Shown here: one piece after another, positions 12,285 through 21,303 of the stretch | How the letters are laid out: every line of letters begins with the position of its first letter | How positions within the stretch are numbered: the stretch's first letter is position 1 | Source of the DNA: JAJVID01 sp035714085 | GTDB lineage: Bacteria; Acidobacteriota; Blastocatellia; RBC074 | Direction: 5' to 3' | Length of the DNA: 64,000 bases | NCBI GenBank assembly: GCA_035714085.1 | Contig: DASTMP010000362.1 | Coordinates: 1-64,000, forward strand | Made by a program: the position numbers and the translations under genes | The notes under the pieces: model-generated | Told to the model about the DNA's origin: nothing | Databases searched by the model: none | Seen by the model: only the letters and a program-made list of their open reading frames with translations

Positions 12285-13340
12285 ATGGTAAGAAACCAAT
12301 CGTCAGAGATCGATCCCTTGCTCGAACCGCTGTTGTTATTGACATGCGACGAAGAGATCGACCAATACCTCTCACATCTCATTGCCATACACGCCGATCC
12401 GGTAATCAAGGGGATCGTCCGTCATAAACTCCACCTGAATTCTCATCACGGTATCGAGCGAGCGGATGCCGAGGACATTCACCAAGAAGTCGTCGTACAG
12501 TTGCTGGCGGCGTTACGGCGGCTTCGCCAACAACCGTCCACTCATCCAATCGGCGATTTGCGCGGGTTGACGGCGGTGATCGCTCATCGCGCCTGTTCTC
12601 GATGGATGCGCCTGCAGTTTCCTGCGCGGCATGCGCTCAAAAATCGTCTCTCTTATCTCTTCACGCGCCATCCCGGTTTTGCCCTCTGGCAGGGCCCCAA
12701 CGGCAGACTGATGGCTGGCTTGGCGATGTGGAAAGGGAGGAAAGACGCTTCGACCGAGGATCAACTCAAACAACTGCCGGACGATGAGACTCTGCTGGCC
12801 AGAATGTGGTCACTCAAGTCCGGGAAGAAGGCGGATTGGGGCGCCGCCCTGACTGCCATCTTTAATCGCCTCAACGCTCCGACTGAGGTCGACAGATTGG
12901 TTGGCGTCCTGTCCTGGTTATTGCAGGTTGAGGATCGGCCGATAGAATCTATCGATCAGATCCAGGCCGCTGCCGAATTGCAGGTCTCCACGCAGCGACC
13001 TGACGCGGCGCAGCAGACCGAAAGACGAATCTTTTTACAGAGATTGTGGGATGAGGTGCGTCAATTACCGCTGAATCAGCGCGCGGCATTGCTGCTCAAC
13101 CTTAGAGATCATGAAGGGAGGGGATGTCTCGCGCTCCTACCGGCCCTGGGAATCACGACTTTTCGTCAGATGGCAGAGACGTTAGAGATAGAAGCCGAAA
13201 AATTGGCCGAACTTTGCAATGGATTGCCACTCGAAGACGCGAAGATCGCCAAGATGTTACAACTGACTCCGCGACAAGTCATCAATGCGCGGAAATCCGC
13301 CCGGCAGCGATTGACCAGGCGATTGAAAGGTTTTATTTGA
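12285..13340 (+). CDS. ECF-like RNA polymerase sigma factor with split region 4
   Basis: The N-terminal half has a sigma region 2 pattern: ERADAEDIHQEVVVQLLAAL followed by DLRGLTAVIAHRACSRWMR, a -10-binding type helix pair. The C-terminal half has region 4 pieces, VRQLPLNQRAALLLNLRDHE and a DNA-binding helix-turn-helix LEDAKIAKMLQLTPRQVINA with RQRLTRRL behind it. Between the two region 4 pieces lie about 40 extra residues, and about 130 residues separate regions 2 and 4, so the protein is much longer than a standard ECF factor. I chose ATG 12285; a TTG at 12249 is equally open and neither has a clear ribosome binding site. The anti-sigma gene follows 85 bases on. Confidence 0.72.
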   Translation: MVRNQSSEIDPLLEPLLLLTCDEEIDQYLSHLIAIHADPVIKGIVRHKLHLNSHHGIERADAEDIHQEVVVQLLAALRRLRQQPSTHPIGDLRGLTAVIAHRACSRWMRLQFPARHALKNRLSYLFTRHPGFALWQGPNGRLMAGLAMWKGRKDASTEDQLKQLPDDETLLARMWSLKSGKKADWGAALTAIFNRLNAPTEVDRLVGVLSWLLQVEDRPIESIDQIQAAAELQVSTQRPDAAQQTERRIFLQRLWDEVRQLPLNQRAALLLNLRDHEGRGCLALLPALGITTFRQMAETLEIEAEKLAELCNGLPLEDAKIAKMLQLTPRQVINARKSARQRLTRRLKGFI

Positions 13341-13425
13341 AACCTGGTGGTAACAACCGGGTCATTTTAGCAACTTATTCGGGTATGAGAATCGACTGGA
13401 TTCCCGGGTTGTGAGGTAAAGTGGC

Positions 13426-14733
13426 TTGTCCGATCATCTTACTCAAACTCAGATTGCAGATTATGGCCGTCGTCCGCTGCCGCCCGCGGAATGGTTGTTT
13501 GTGTCCGGCCATCTGTCCGCTTGTGAGGTGTGTCGCCTGCGGGTCGAAGAAGTTGTGGATAGCGAAGCGACATATCTGGCGCTGAAATCCAAGGTATTCG
13601 ATGAGGCGGAGGCGCGCTCTTCAGTCGCAGAGCGCGCGCATCTGACTTTCGAGCAAGTGGCCGGCTTTGTTGACGAGACTATCGCCGGCGGGAAATTGCG
13701 AGCGGTCAAAGAACATCTGGCTTGGTGTGAGGAGTGTGAGGCTGCGGTCGATGACCTGCGCGCTTTCAAAGAGCAGGTCGCGCCGGAACTCGAACGGGAG
13801 GGGCGACGGTCGCCGACGGGCGCGGCGACTGATAGCCGTTGGCGTCACTTGATCACTGCGATGGCCTCCTTCCGGCCGAAATCCCCCGCGCTCGTCTTCG
13901 GCTCGGCGCTAGCGATACTCCTACTGGCGGTTGGCTGGTTGGGATGGCAAGCGCTGCGGGGAATGAAATCTAAACCCGAAGTCGCCGTGATAGCGCCATC
14001 GCCAAGCGTCTCTCCATCTGTCTTACCTACCTTAGCGCCTGAAAGCTCCGCGCTGGCATTCATTGCCAGACTCAATGACGGCGAAGGCGAGATAACGTTG
14101 AATGGGGAAGGGAAGTTATCGGGCGCCGATCATCTGCCCTCCGCTTATCGGCGAATGGTCAAAAAAGCGCTCACCGACCAGAAGATTGAAAGATCACTGA
14201 TTCTGGCGGAGCTGACCCAGCCTGGAGTCAGGCCGAGGGGCCAAGGCGGCGCCCGAAGCGGTAAGTTTTCAGTGATCGAGCCGGTCGGGCTAGTAATACT
14301 ATATGATCATCCGACTTTTCGCTGGACGCAATTGGACGGCGCGACGGGGTACGTGGTTGGGGTCTATGACGAATCGTTCAATCCGTTGGTAACCAGCCCG
14401 CAGATCACCGATCATTCCTGGACGCCGCCGCAGTCACTCAAACGAGATGGGATCTATTACTGGCAGGTGAAAGCCATCAAGGACGGCCAGGAATTCAAAG
14501 CTCCGCGTCCGCCCGCGCCGCAGGCGAAATTCCGCATCCTGGACGAGGCCACCGCCGATGAATTGGCGAAGGCGCGCCGCGCCTATGCTTCATCGCACCT
14601 GACGCTGGGATTGCTGTATGCGCAGGCGGGGCTGCTCGATGAAGCCGAATTGGAATTTCAGGCGTTGTTAAAGAACAATCCCGATTCGGCGTTGGCTCTC
14701 CGGCTGCTGAGGCAGGTACGAACGAAACCATGA
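13426..14733 (+). CDS. Membrane anti-sigma factor: two zinc fingers, FnIII-like and TPR periplasmic part
   Basis: Residues 1-120 hold two HxxxCxxC modules (HLSACEVC and HLAWCEEC) of the zinc-binding anti-sigma type that hold an ECF sigma factor inactive in the cytoplasm. One transmembrane helix (about residues 155-176, ALVFGSALAILLLAVGWLGW) follows. The outside part contains a proline/serine linker, a fibronectin-III-like strand domain (FRWTQLDGATGYVVGVYDES to YYWQVKAIKDG) and a C-terminal TPR motif (HLTLGLLYAQAGLLDEAELE). The TTG start at 13426 is supported by GTGAGG 9 bases upstream. The stop overlaps the ATG of the CHAT gene by four bases (ATGA), so the two are translationally coupled. Confidence 0.85.
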   Translation: MSDHLTQTQIADYGRRPLPPAEWLFVSGHLSACEVCRLRVEEVVDSEATYLALKSKVFDEAEARSSVAERAHLTFEQVAGFVDETIAGGKLRAVKEHLAWCEECEAAVDDLRAFKEQVAPELEREGRRSPTGAATDSRWRHLITAMASFRPKSPALVFGSALAILLLAVGWLGWQALRGMKSKPEVAVIAPSPSVSPSVLPTLAPESSALAFIARLNDGEGEITLNGEGKLSGADHLPSAYRRMVKKALTDQKIERSLILAELTQPGVRPRGQGGARSGKFSVIEPVGLVILYDHPTFRWTQLDGATGYVVGVYDESFNPLVTSPQITDHSWTPPQSLKRDGIYYWQVKAIKDGQEFKAPRPPAPQAKFRILDEATADELAKARRAYASSHLTLGLLYAQAGLLDEAELEFQALLKNNPDSALALRLLRQVRTKP

Positions 14734-17700
14734 CTCATCAATATGAACATCGCTCAGCTACGGACGGCGGAAAACGACCGATCTTTTATCGGAGCCTGGC
14801 CAATTTCCTAGCCCTATCTCTCTTCTCCAGTCTTTCGTCTATTGCGGCCTCGCCTCTGGCGTTCGGAAGCGAGGCAGGTCAGCGACTGCGATCAGCGCAA
14901 GTGACCACTTTCCCCCAGGATGGCGCCGCCGAAGAGAAAGATGTCCGCCCGCTTGAGCAGGGGCATCCGGTCAAGCGTGAACTGGGCCCTGGGCAGCGGC
15001 ATAGCTACCGACTCATGTTGGGCGCCGGTCAGTTTCTGAAGGCGATCATTGAGCAGCAGGGCATCGATGTAGTGGCGCAGATATCCGGACCGGACGGAAA
15101 ACTGATCCTGGAGTTCGATTCCGAACACAGGCTGCGGGGACAGGAACAGGCGTCGCTGGCGGCAAAGACGGCAGGCGATTATCGGCTGATCCTGCGACCG
15201 AGACAGAAGGAAGCTGCCGCGGGACGCTATGAGATCCGGATTGAGGAGTTGCGCGCCGCGACAGAGAATGACTACGCTTTGCAAGAAGCTTACAAGCAGA
15301 ATGTGGAGGCGCTCAAGCTGCAACGCGCTGGCAAGTATGATGAGGCCCTCTCGTCAGCCGAGCGCGCGCTAGAGACACGTAAAAGGATATTGGGGCCGGA
15401 TCATCGTGAAGTTGCTGACTCTATCAACAGCTTGGCGATTATGTACAGTTACAAAGGCGAGTATGCGAAGGCAGAGTCGATGTTTCAATCTGCGCTGGCC
15501 ATTCGTGAGCGAGCGCTAGAACCTGAGCACCCCGATATTGCAGCCTCCCTTAACAATCTCGCGCTCCTCTATTGGAGCAAGTGCGAGTATCCAAAAGCAG
15601 AGCCGCTTTTCCAACGCTCACTGGACATCTGGGAGAAAGCTTTGAGTCCGGAACATCCCGATATCGCTTTCCCCTTAAACAATCTCGCGCTCCTCTACAA
15701 TAACATAGGGGAGTATGCGAAGGCAGAGCCGCTTTATCAACGCGCGCTGGCAATTCGGGAGAAAGCTTTGGGTTCGGAACACCCTCTCTTCGCCATATCT
15801 CTCAACAATCTCGCAAACCTCTACCGTAATAAAGGCGATTATGCGAAGGCAGAGCCGCTCTATCAACGCGCGCTGGCCATTTCTGAGAAAATTTTGGCTC
15901 CGGAACATCCCGATTTCGCTCTTTACCTCAACAATCTCGCAGTCCTCTACTATGATTTAGAAGAGTATGCGAAGGCAGAGCCACTCTATCAACGCGCGAT
16001 GGCTATCCGGGAGAAAGCGCTTGGACAGGAACACCCTCTCTTTGCTAATTCTCTCGATAACCTTGCTAACCTCTATCTGAAGAGAGGCGAGTATGCGAAG
16101 GCAGAGCCGCTCTTCCAACGCGCGCTGGCCATTGTGGAGAAGATACTAGGTCAGGAGCACACCGATTACGCTCTTTGCCTTAACAATCTCGCAATTCTCT
16201 ACTGTTACAAAGGCGACTATGCGAAAGCGGAGCCGTTGTTACGGCGCGCATTGGCCATCTGGGAGAAATTGCTGGGTCCGAACCACCCCCGTATCGCTGA
16301 GTCTCTCAACAATTTTGCGGAGCTTTATCTGGTAAATGGTAATATCGCTCAAGCGATTGCCTCTCAGTCACGCGCCAATGTCATCAGCGAACGTAATTTC
16401 GCGCTCAATCTCGCTACCGGCTCCGAACGACAGAAACTGGCTTACCTCTCCCTCTTCTCTAAACAGACGGACTTCACACTCTCTCTCCACAGCCAGGCGG
16501 CGCCGAATGACCCACAGGCGCTCAGCTTGGCTTTCACCACCCTGCTCCGCCGGAAAGGACGCGGGCTTGACGCTATGGCCGATACAATTGCCACTCTGCG
16601 TCGCCACGCCACTCCACAAGATCAGGATCTCTTTGACCAACTGACCGCGGCCCGATCGCAGTTAGCCGCGCTTATACTCAGTAAGTCAGACTCCACCCAA
16701 TCTGAAACCTACCGGACAGGAATCAAGCCGCTCGAAGAGAGGGTCGAGAACCTGGAGGCTGAACTGAGCGCACGGAGCGCCGAGTTTCGCGCGCAAACAC
16801 AACTGATCACAACCTCCGCCGTTCAGTCTGCGATCCCTCCTGATAGTGTTCTGATCGAGTACGTGGCTTACACGCCGCGGGAGCCCTGGACAGGTGAGAG
16901 CAAGCCTTCGCGCTATCTCGCCTATCTGCTCGCGTCGCGAGGCCAGCCGAAGTGGGTGGATCTCGGCGAGGCTGCGCCGATCGAACGGGCAGTGGGCGCC
17001 TGGAGACAGTCGCTGCGCGAAAACGGCGTGGACGTCAAACAATTAGGACGCGCCATGGATGAGCTGGTCATGCGGCCCGTGCGGTCGTCGTTGCAATCGG
17101 AGTTAGGCCAGATACGCCATCTGCTGATCGCGCCCGATGGTTCGCTCAACCTCATACCTTTTGCCGCCTTGGTAGACGAAGAGAATCGATATTTGATCGA
17201 GCGCTACGCCATCAGCAACCTGACGAGTGGGCGTGACCTGCTGCGGCTGCGCAACTCGCTACCGAGCAAGAGCTCCCCCCTGATATTGGCCAATCCTATC
17301 TTCGGCAGAATGGAGAGCGCCGCCACGCGAGGATCCCAGAATTCCGTCAAATCGTCTTCCGGCGCCGGGGCAGGCGGCAAGGGAGGGACACAATGTGATC
17401 CGACCAGGATTTGTTTCCCGCAACTACCGGGAACGGAAGTCGAAGCCCTAGCGATCAAAGCCACGCTCCCGGAAGCGTCGTTACTCCTGCGGCAGCGGGC
17501 TACCGAAGCGGCTCTCAAGCAGGTAATTGGACCGCGTATTCTCCACATCGCGACTCATGGCTTCTTCATCGATTATAAGGAGCCGGCGCGCATCGATTCG
17601 CAAGGAATTTTCGAGCCTGCCTTGGCGCAGGCAAACCCTTACACGGTTCAGCTCCAGGCAAATCCTGAGCTCGATACAGCGCAGGAGACTATCCAGCGAC

Positions 17701-18443
17701 TCAGGGAGCGGGGCGTGGACGCCTATATTCTCAAGAGCAAAGTGAGAGGCAAAGGCGTTTTCTTCCGGGTGCGTACCGGAAATTTTCCGACTCGGGCGGA
17801 AGCTCAAAAGTACGGCGCTGATCTGGAGGAAAAAGGCGTTGCTGACGAATTCTTTGTGGCGCGCTATTGGCCTCCGCAAGGAGGTTTAATTGAACCGGCG
17901 CCGACTATTGCCCAAGTATCGACGAAACCGGCGCCTGCTCCATCTACAAACTCGCAGCCCATCAAGGAGAGGTTTTCCGACCTGCGGCTCGGCAAGTTTG
18001 CAGCGCGGGTCAAAGACCCGCTGCTACGTTCAGGCCTAGCGCTGGCGGGAGCCAATGAGGGTAAGAGCGGAAATGATGATGGCTTGCTGACCGCGCTGGA
18101 AGTGGCGGGATTGGATCTGTGGGGGACGAAGCTGGTGGTGCTCTCCGCGTGCGATACTGGTCTGGGGGAGGTCAAGAATGGCGAGGGGGTGCAGGGCTTG
18201 AGACGCGCGTTGGTCCTTGCCGGATCGGAGAGCCAGGTCATAAGTCTCTGGGAGGTTCCGGACGAATTGGCGAAAGATATAATAATCCCGTATTACAAAG
18301 CGCTCCGGCGTGGAGAAGGACGCGGTGAGGGCCTGAGGCAGGTGCAATTGCGGATGCTGCGGAGCAGGGACCTGTGTCATCCTTTCTATTGGGCGACGTT
18401 CATTCAATCGGGAGAGTGGGCGAACCTGGATGGCCGCCGATAG
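14730..18443 (+). CDS. Secreted TPR-CHAT protease with a SPOR domain inserted in the CHAT domain
   Basis: This 1237-residue protein begins with a signal peptide (hydrophobic stretch about residues 27-46), then a pre-peptidase-like beta domain (about 75-170), kinesin-light-chain TPRs (about 185-560, seven exact 42-residue units), a helical linker and a C-terminal CHAT domain, the caspase/separase-type cysteine protease fold. The catalytic pair is present: His943 in LHIATHGFF and Cys1141 in VVLSACDTGLGEVKNGEGVQ. Between them, residues about 971-1046 form a complete SPOR domain (YTVQLQANPELDTAQETIQ, then VFFRVRTGNFPTRAEAQKY), a fold that in other proteins binds denuded septal peptidoglycan. I infer a periplasmic protease, translationally coupled to the anti-sigma factor that may be its target. 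Confidence 0.88.
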   Translation: MTHQYEHRSATDGGKRPIFYRSLANFLALSLFSSLSSIAASPLAFGSEAGQRLRSAQVTTFPQDGAAEEKDVRPLEQGHPVKRELGPGQRHSYRLMLGAGQFLKAIIEQQGIDVVAQISGPDGKLILEFDSEHRLRGQEQASLAAKTAGDYRLILRPRQKEAAAGRYEIRIEELRAATENDYALQEAYKQNVEALKLQRAGKYDEALSSAERALETRKRILGPDHREVADSINSLAIMYSYKGEYAKAESMFQSALAIRERALEPEHPDIAASLNNLALLYWSKCEYPKAEPLFQRSLDIWEKALSPEHPDIAFPLNNLALLYNNIGEYAKAEPLYQRALAIREKALGSEHPLFAISLNNLANLYRNKGDYAKAEPLYQRALAISEKILAPEHPDFALYLNNLAVLYYDLEEYAKAEPLYQRAMAIREKALGQEHPLFANSLDNLANLYLKRGEYAKAEPLFQRALAIVEKILGQEHTDYALCLNNLAILYCYKGDYAKAEPLLRRALAIWEKLLGPNHPRIAESLNNFAELYLVNGNIAQAIASQSRANVISERNFALNLATGSERQKLAYLSLFSKQTDFTLSLHSQAAPNDPQALSLAFTTLLRRKGRGLDAMADTIATLRRHATPQDQDLFDQLTAARSQLAALILSKSDSTQSETYRTGIKPLEERVENLEAELSARSAEFRAQTQLITTSAVQSAIPPDSVLIEYVAYTPREPWTGESKPSRYLAYLLASRGQPKWVDLGEAAPIERAVGAWRQSLRENGVDVKQLGRAMDELVMRPVRSSLQSELGQIRHLLIAPDGSLNLIPFAALVDEENRYLIERYAISNLTSGRDLLRLRNSLPSKSSPLILANPIFGRMESAATRGSQNSVKSSSGAGAGGKGGTQCDPTRICFPQLPGTEVEALAIKATLPEASLLLRQRATEAALKQVIGPRILHIATHGFFIDYKEPARIDSQGIFEPALAQANPYTVQLQANPELDTAQETIQRLRERGVDAYILKSKVRGKGVFFRVRTGNFPTRAEAQKYGADLEEKGVADEFFVARYWPPQGGLIEPAPTIAQVSTKPAPAPSTNSQPIKERFSDLRLGKFAARVKDPLLRSGLALAGANEGKSGNDDGLLTALEVAGLDLWGTKLVVLSACDTGLGEVKNGEGVQGLRRALVLAGSESQVISLWEVPDELAKDIIIPYYKALRRGEGRGEGLRQVQLRMLRSRDLCHPFYWATFIQSGEWANLDGRR
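15423..16304 (+). repeat. Seven in-frame 126-bp tandem repeats (TPR units)
   Basis: From residue 232 (INSLAIMY) to residue 525 the CHAT gene is made of exactly seven 42-residue units with no length variation; conserved positions read LNNLALLY, then YAKAEPLYQRALAI, then EKALGxEHP. A further divergent unit lies on each side. Adjacent units share long DNA identities (for example around GCGAAGGCAGAGCC), so unit gain or loss by recombination is plausible. Confidence 0.9.
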
Positions 18444-19089
18444 CGAACGATCATCATCAGCCAAAGTAGTTAGTCGGGCGCAACATCTTTCATTGTCGTC
18501 GCCGGGCCTTGTCGTCTGGTTGGACCAAAATATTTCATAAACATCATTCGTTTTCTCAGCCCATCACGCGCCATGATCTGCGCAAAACCAGGAAGGCAAT
18601 CAACGGTTCAGAAAGCCGTAAAGCAAAAAAAAATAGTTGATAGCAACATGGGGGACGGTTCAGCAACTTTATCCTTATGAGATTCAACGTTAAATTTCAG
18701 AAGAAAATTGTTGGATTGAAGTTCTCAACAAAGCTCTTTTATATTTTTTGGAGCGCGCAAATTGAAGCTGAACATAATCAACTACTTGAAATAGCGACAG
18801 CCGTCGGATCCAAGCCTGGATTAATGGCGGATATTTGTCGCCTATTATTATTACTTCGATTGCCCTGACCTCAACAGAAAAATGTCCACTGTGCTCTCAA
18901 TTCCCTCACTCTAAATCAGAGCACAACAACATTCCACACTCCGTTTTCGGATTGCTCAACCTAGCGATAAAGTTAGCTTGGCTAATAAAAATTCGGCATT
19001 TCAAATCACATAACGCTAGAAGTAAATATATAAAGACCGACGCCTCCGGTAAGAACCTTGTGATTTGAGAGCTGGCGAATCATCAGAGA
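18444..19089. other. AT-rich intergenic region ahead of the second sigma factor
   Basis: About 650 bases that are clearly more AT-rich than the genes on either side. Two short open frames (18677-18868 and 18835-19068) have no ribosome binding site and no recognisable protein features. I expect the promoter(s) of the sigma factor gene here but cannot fix one. Confidence 0.4.
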
Positions 19090-19095
19090 GTGAAC

Positions 19096-19755
19096 ATGGC
19101 TAAAGAGTTCAATTCACATGGTTTTGAGTTGTTGCTTGACCAACTGGGCGAATCGGGAGAAGGCGGCGCCGAGTTTGATCGTGAGACTTGTAGGCAGAGA
19201 GCCTTGGAACGTTACCAGTCGCTCTGGAGCAAGATTGACTTCTTCCTGGAGAGAAGAGGCTGTCAGGATCACGAAGACGGCGCGAATGAGACGATCTTCC
19301 GAGTGACATCATTACTTCCGGAGGAGCGAGAAAAGATAATAAGCATTCATGCCTTCTGCCTGGGAGTAGCGAGGCTCGTCAGCTATGAATATTTGCGAAT
19401 GCAGGCTAAGATTGAGCAGTTGGAGGATGATTATATTATCGATCCGCCCAGGCGCCTGACGTCGTATCATTATCATCACGACGGTGATGACCAGGCGCGT
19501 TCTGACGAAATGCTTGAATGTATGAGCGATTGTTTCAATGAACTCTCATTGGAAGACCAGGAGTTGATGAGACGTTACGTTGTAAGCGGGCGAGACGGTA
19601 GGCAAAAAATGGCTGAGGAGTTAGGTATTTCACTCAAGGCGCTTCAAGAGCGAAGAATATTCTCGATCAGGAAATACCTTCGCCGACGCCTCGACGAACG
19701 TCTCGGCCGCTGCCCAGGAACGTCCAAAAGACCGCTAAGTTTAGCCAGTAAGTGA
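19096..19755 (+). CDS. ECF-like sigma factor
   Basis: A compact sigma-70-family protein. The N-terminal part has helices consistent with region 2 (RALERYQSLWSKIDFFLERR, then DGANETIFRVTSLL). A middle acidic linker follows, and region 4 is clear: NELSLEDQELMRRYVVSGRD then the helix-turn-helix KMAEELGISLKALQERRIFS and a basic tail. I chose ATG 19096, preceded by AGAGAG at a good distance; a GTG two codons earlier is also possible. The next gene, 21 bases downstream, resembles the small zinc-less anti-sigma proteins that accompany such factors. Its position directly upstream of the Tad operon makes it a candidate regulator of the pilus, which is inference from location. Confidence 0.75.
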   Translation: MAKEFNSHGFELLLDQLGESGEGGAEFDRETCRQRALERYQSLWSKIDFFLERRGCQDHEDGANETIFRVTSLLPEEREKIISIHAFCLGVARLVSYEYLRMQAKIEQLEDDYIIDPPRRLTSYHYHHDGDDQARSDEMLECMSDCFNELSLEDQELMRRYVVSGRDGRQKMAEELGISLKALQERRIFSIRKYLRRRLDERLGRCPGTSKRPLSLASK

Positions 19756-19776
19756 GAGCAGCGGAACAGAAGTGGA

Positions 19777-20085
19777 ATGAAAATGCCGATTGTCAAGAAT
19801 GAGATCATCAAACAATATCTATTGAACACTCTGTCCGAAGCAGACCGCGAACAATTCGAAATACAGTATTTCGAGGATGGCGATCTCTTTCAGCGGCTGC
19901 AAGTGATCGAAGAGGAATTGATCACGGATTACGTCCACGACAGACTGACGGCCCCCGAACGCCGATTGTTCGACGAACATTATTCCGTCACGCCTGAACG
20001 GCGAGAGCGAATAGATATCGCCAGGAACTGGAAGAGAATCATCTCAGATCCCCACCGGAAGCAGGAGCCAGAGCCACTCAGTTGA
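19777..20085 (+). CDS. Small anti-sigma-like protein
   Basis: A 102-residue acidic-helical protein with the pattern EIIKQYLLNTLSEADREQFE, then YFEDGDLFQRLQVIEEELIT and DYVHDRLTAPERRLFDEHY. This matches the N-terminal part of acidobacterial putative anti-sigma proteins that lack the zinc-finger residues; in those the segment normally leads to a transmembrane helix and a larger outer domain. Here the protein stops without any membrane segment, so it would be soluble. It follows the sigma factor gene by 21 bases. The role as a sigma-binding partner is inferred from similarity and position. Weak ribosome binding site; a second ATG two codons in is possible. Confidence 0.6.
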   Translation: MKMPIVKNEIIKQYLLNTLSEADREQFEIQYFEDGDLFQRLQVIEEELITDYVHDRLTAPERRLFDEHYSVTPERRERIDIARNWKRIISDPHRKQEPEPLS

Positions 20086-20361
20086 TTACCCGCCATCGTC
20101 CCACGACCCCCATTCTCGGAATCTTTTTCACTCCAGAGAATAAAATTCAATTTTCCCAAAAAAAATAACAGGCCAGACACACTTAGGAATAGAGAGGCCG
20201 AAAAGAGGACCTCGAAAAAGAGGGAATACTCCGGTCAAATCTGTCTGAAAGGCCGGGAGAAGCCTGTAGAAATACAGAGTGAAATCAGGTGTTTGAACCT
20301 GGCTTCAACGATTTATCCCGCTTCACCTGGATCAGCGGCAGACACGAAAACGGCGGCAAAT

Positions 20362-21018
20362 ATGGATTCACAAGAGATCAAACTGGGCAGACCGACAACC
20401 ACCATACCAGATGAACTTCGCATCGGAAGGAAAGTGGTCGCCGCGCCAGGCGAACTTCGCATCGGAAGGAAGGCGGTCTCCGCAGCGCCGGAGCAGCGCG
20501 CTCTACTTTATTCGGTCGTCACGGGAGGTCACGATCGAGCATCGACCGTGATGGAGAATAAATACCAGGAGCCGCAGGGCGCCAAGCAAGTTAACAAGCG
20601 AGGCTATTCGATCGGGGTCAACACTAGGCCGGAGATAGAATCAGCGGCCGGAGGACAGGGCAAGAATTCACCCACTGTTCGACCCGCCACGTTGATCATG
20701 TTCTGCGGCGCGATGATCTTTCTGGTCGCCGTGTTATTGATTGGCTCTGGAAGGCAATCGCGCGTCCGAGCCGGCAGATCAGCCTTTCTGAACTCTTATG
20801 CGGTCTACTTGGCGGATAACAAAGAGTCGCTTGGCTTCGATCCCAAACAGCGCCTGGCCGATGTTGAATACCGGTTTCAGAGGGTTGTCGTCGCTGAAGA
20901 GACGGGCGACTACCGTAAAGCCAGGGCCGATCTGTATGAATTGATGCTTCTCGACCACGACGCGCGAAGTCCGCTCTATAAGGAGTGTTCCGCCTGGCTA
21001 CAGCGCCTGGCTAAATGA
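20362..21018 (+). CDS. Single-pass membrane protein of unknown function, first gene of Tad operon
   Basis: I do not recognise a family. The N-terminal part is polar and contains a 13-residue duplication with the core ELRIGRK, encoded by a 39-bp direct repeat (20413-20490). One transmembrane helix lies near residues 111-128 (TLIMFCGAMIFLVAVLLI), leaving a roughly 85-residue outer domain with helical character ending CSAWLQRLAK. ATG 20362 is chosen; a TTG at 20293 is in frame but has its GGTG too close. It ends 28 bases before the first pilin-like gene, so it probably belongs to the pilus operon, perhaps as an assembly or regulatory factor. Confidence 0.55.
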   Translation: MDSQEIKLGRPTTTIPDELRIGRKVVAAPGELRIGRKAVSAAPEQRALLYSVVTGGHDRASTVMENKYQEPQGAKQVNKRGYSIGVNTRPEIESAAGGQGKNSPTVRPATLIMFCGAMIFLVAVLLIGSGRQSRVRAGRSAFLNSYAVYLADNKESLGFDPKQRLADVEYRFQRVVVAEETGDYRKARADLYELMLLDHDARSPLYKECSAWLQRLAK

Positions 21019-21046
21019 GAATGGATATTAAGGAAGGAGACCGAGC

Positions 21047-21232
21047 ATGTCGCAATTGTCAACGCAGGTGAAAACTTTTTGCCGAGAAGAGGGTGGGGGC
21101 GAGATGGTCGAGGCCGTCTTGTTACTCGGAGCAGTGATTCTGCCGCTCGTCTTCGCCGTCTGGAAGGTCGCCACGGCGGTGGCGTTCTATTATTCGCAAA
21201 CCGGTTATGTCATTTCACTGCCATTTCCATAA
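21047..21232 (+). CDS. Small Flp-type pilin-like protein
   Basis: A 61-residue protein with a short basic/polar N-terminus and a single hydrophobic helix (about residues 23-46). The sequence EEGGGEMVEAVLLLG fits a prepilin cleavage pattern: if cut after the second Gly of the triplet, Glu falls at mature position 5, the signature of type IV pilins and Flp pilins. AAGGAG precedes the ATG at good distance. It is followed by a second small pilin-like gene, the prepilin peptidase and pseudopilin genes. It lacks the usual Gly-rich Flp tail, so I call it Flp-like rather than the major pilin with certainty. Confidence 0.65.
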   Translation: MSQLSTQVKTFCREEGGGEMVEAVLLLGAVILPLVFAVWKVATAVAFYYSQTGYVISLPFP

Positions 21233-21303
21233 TTGAATCGGCCTGGCCCCCAAGAGCCATGACTTTATGGAGTAATCATCACACTAACCAAGTTGGAGGA
21301 AAC

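Noticed and set aside
18677..19068. Two short frames in the AT-rich gap before the second sigma factor
   Set aside because: No ribosome binding site and composition typical of non-coding AT-rich DNA.
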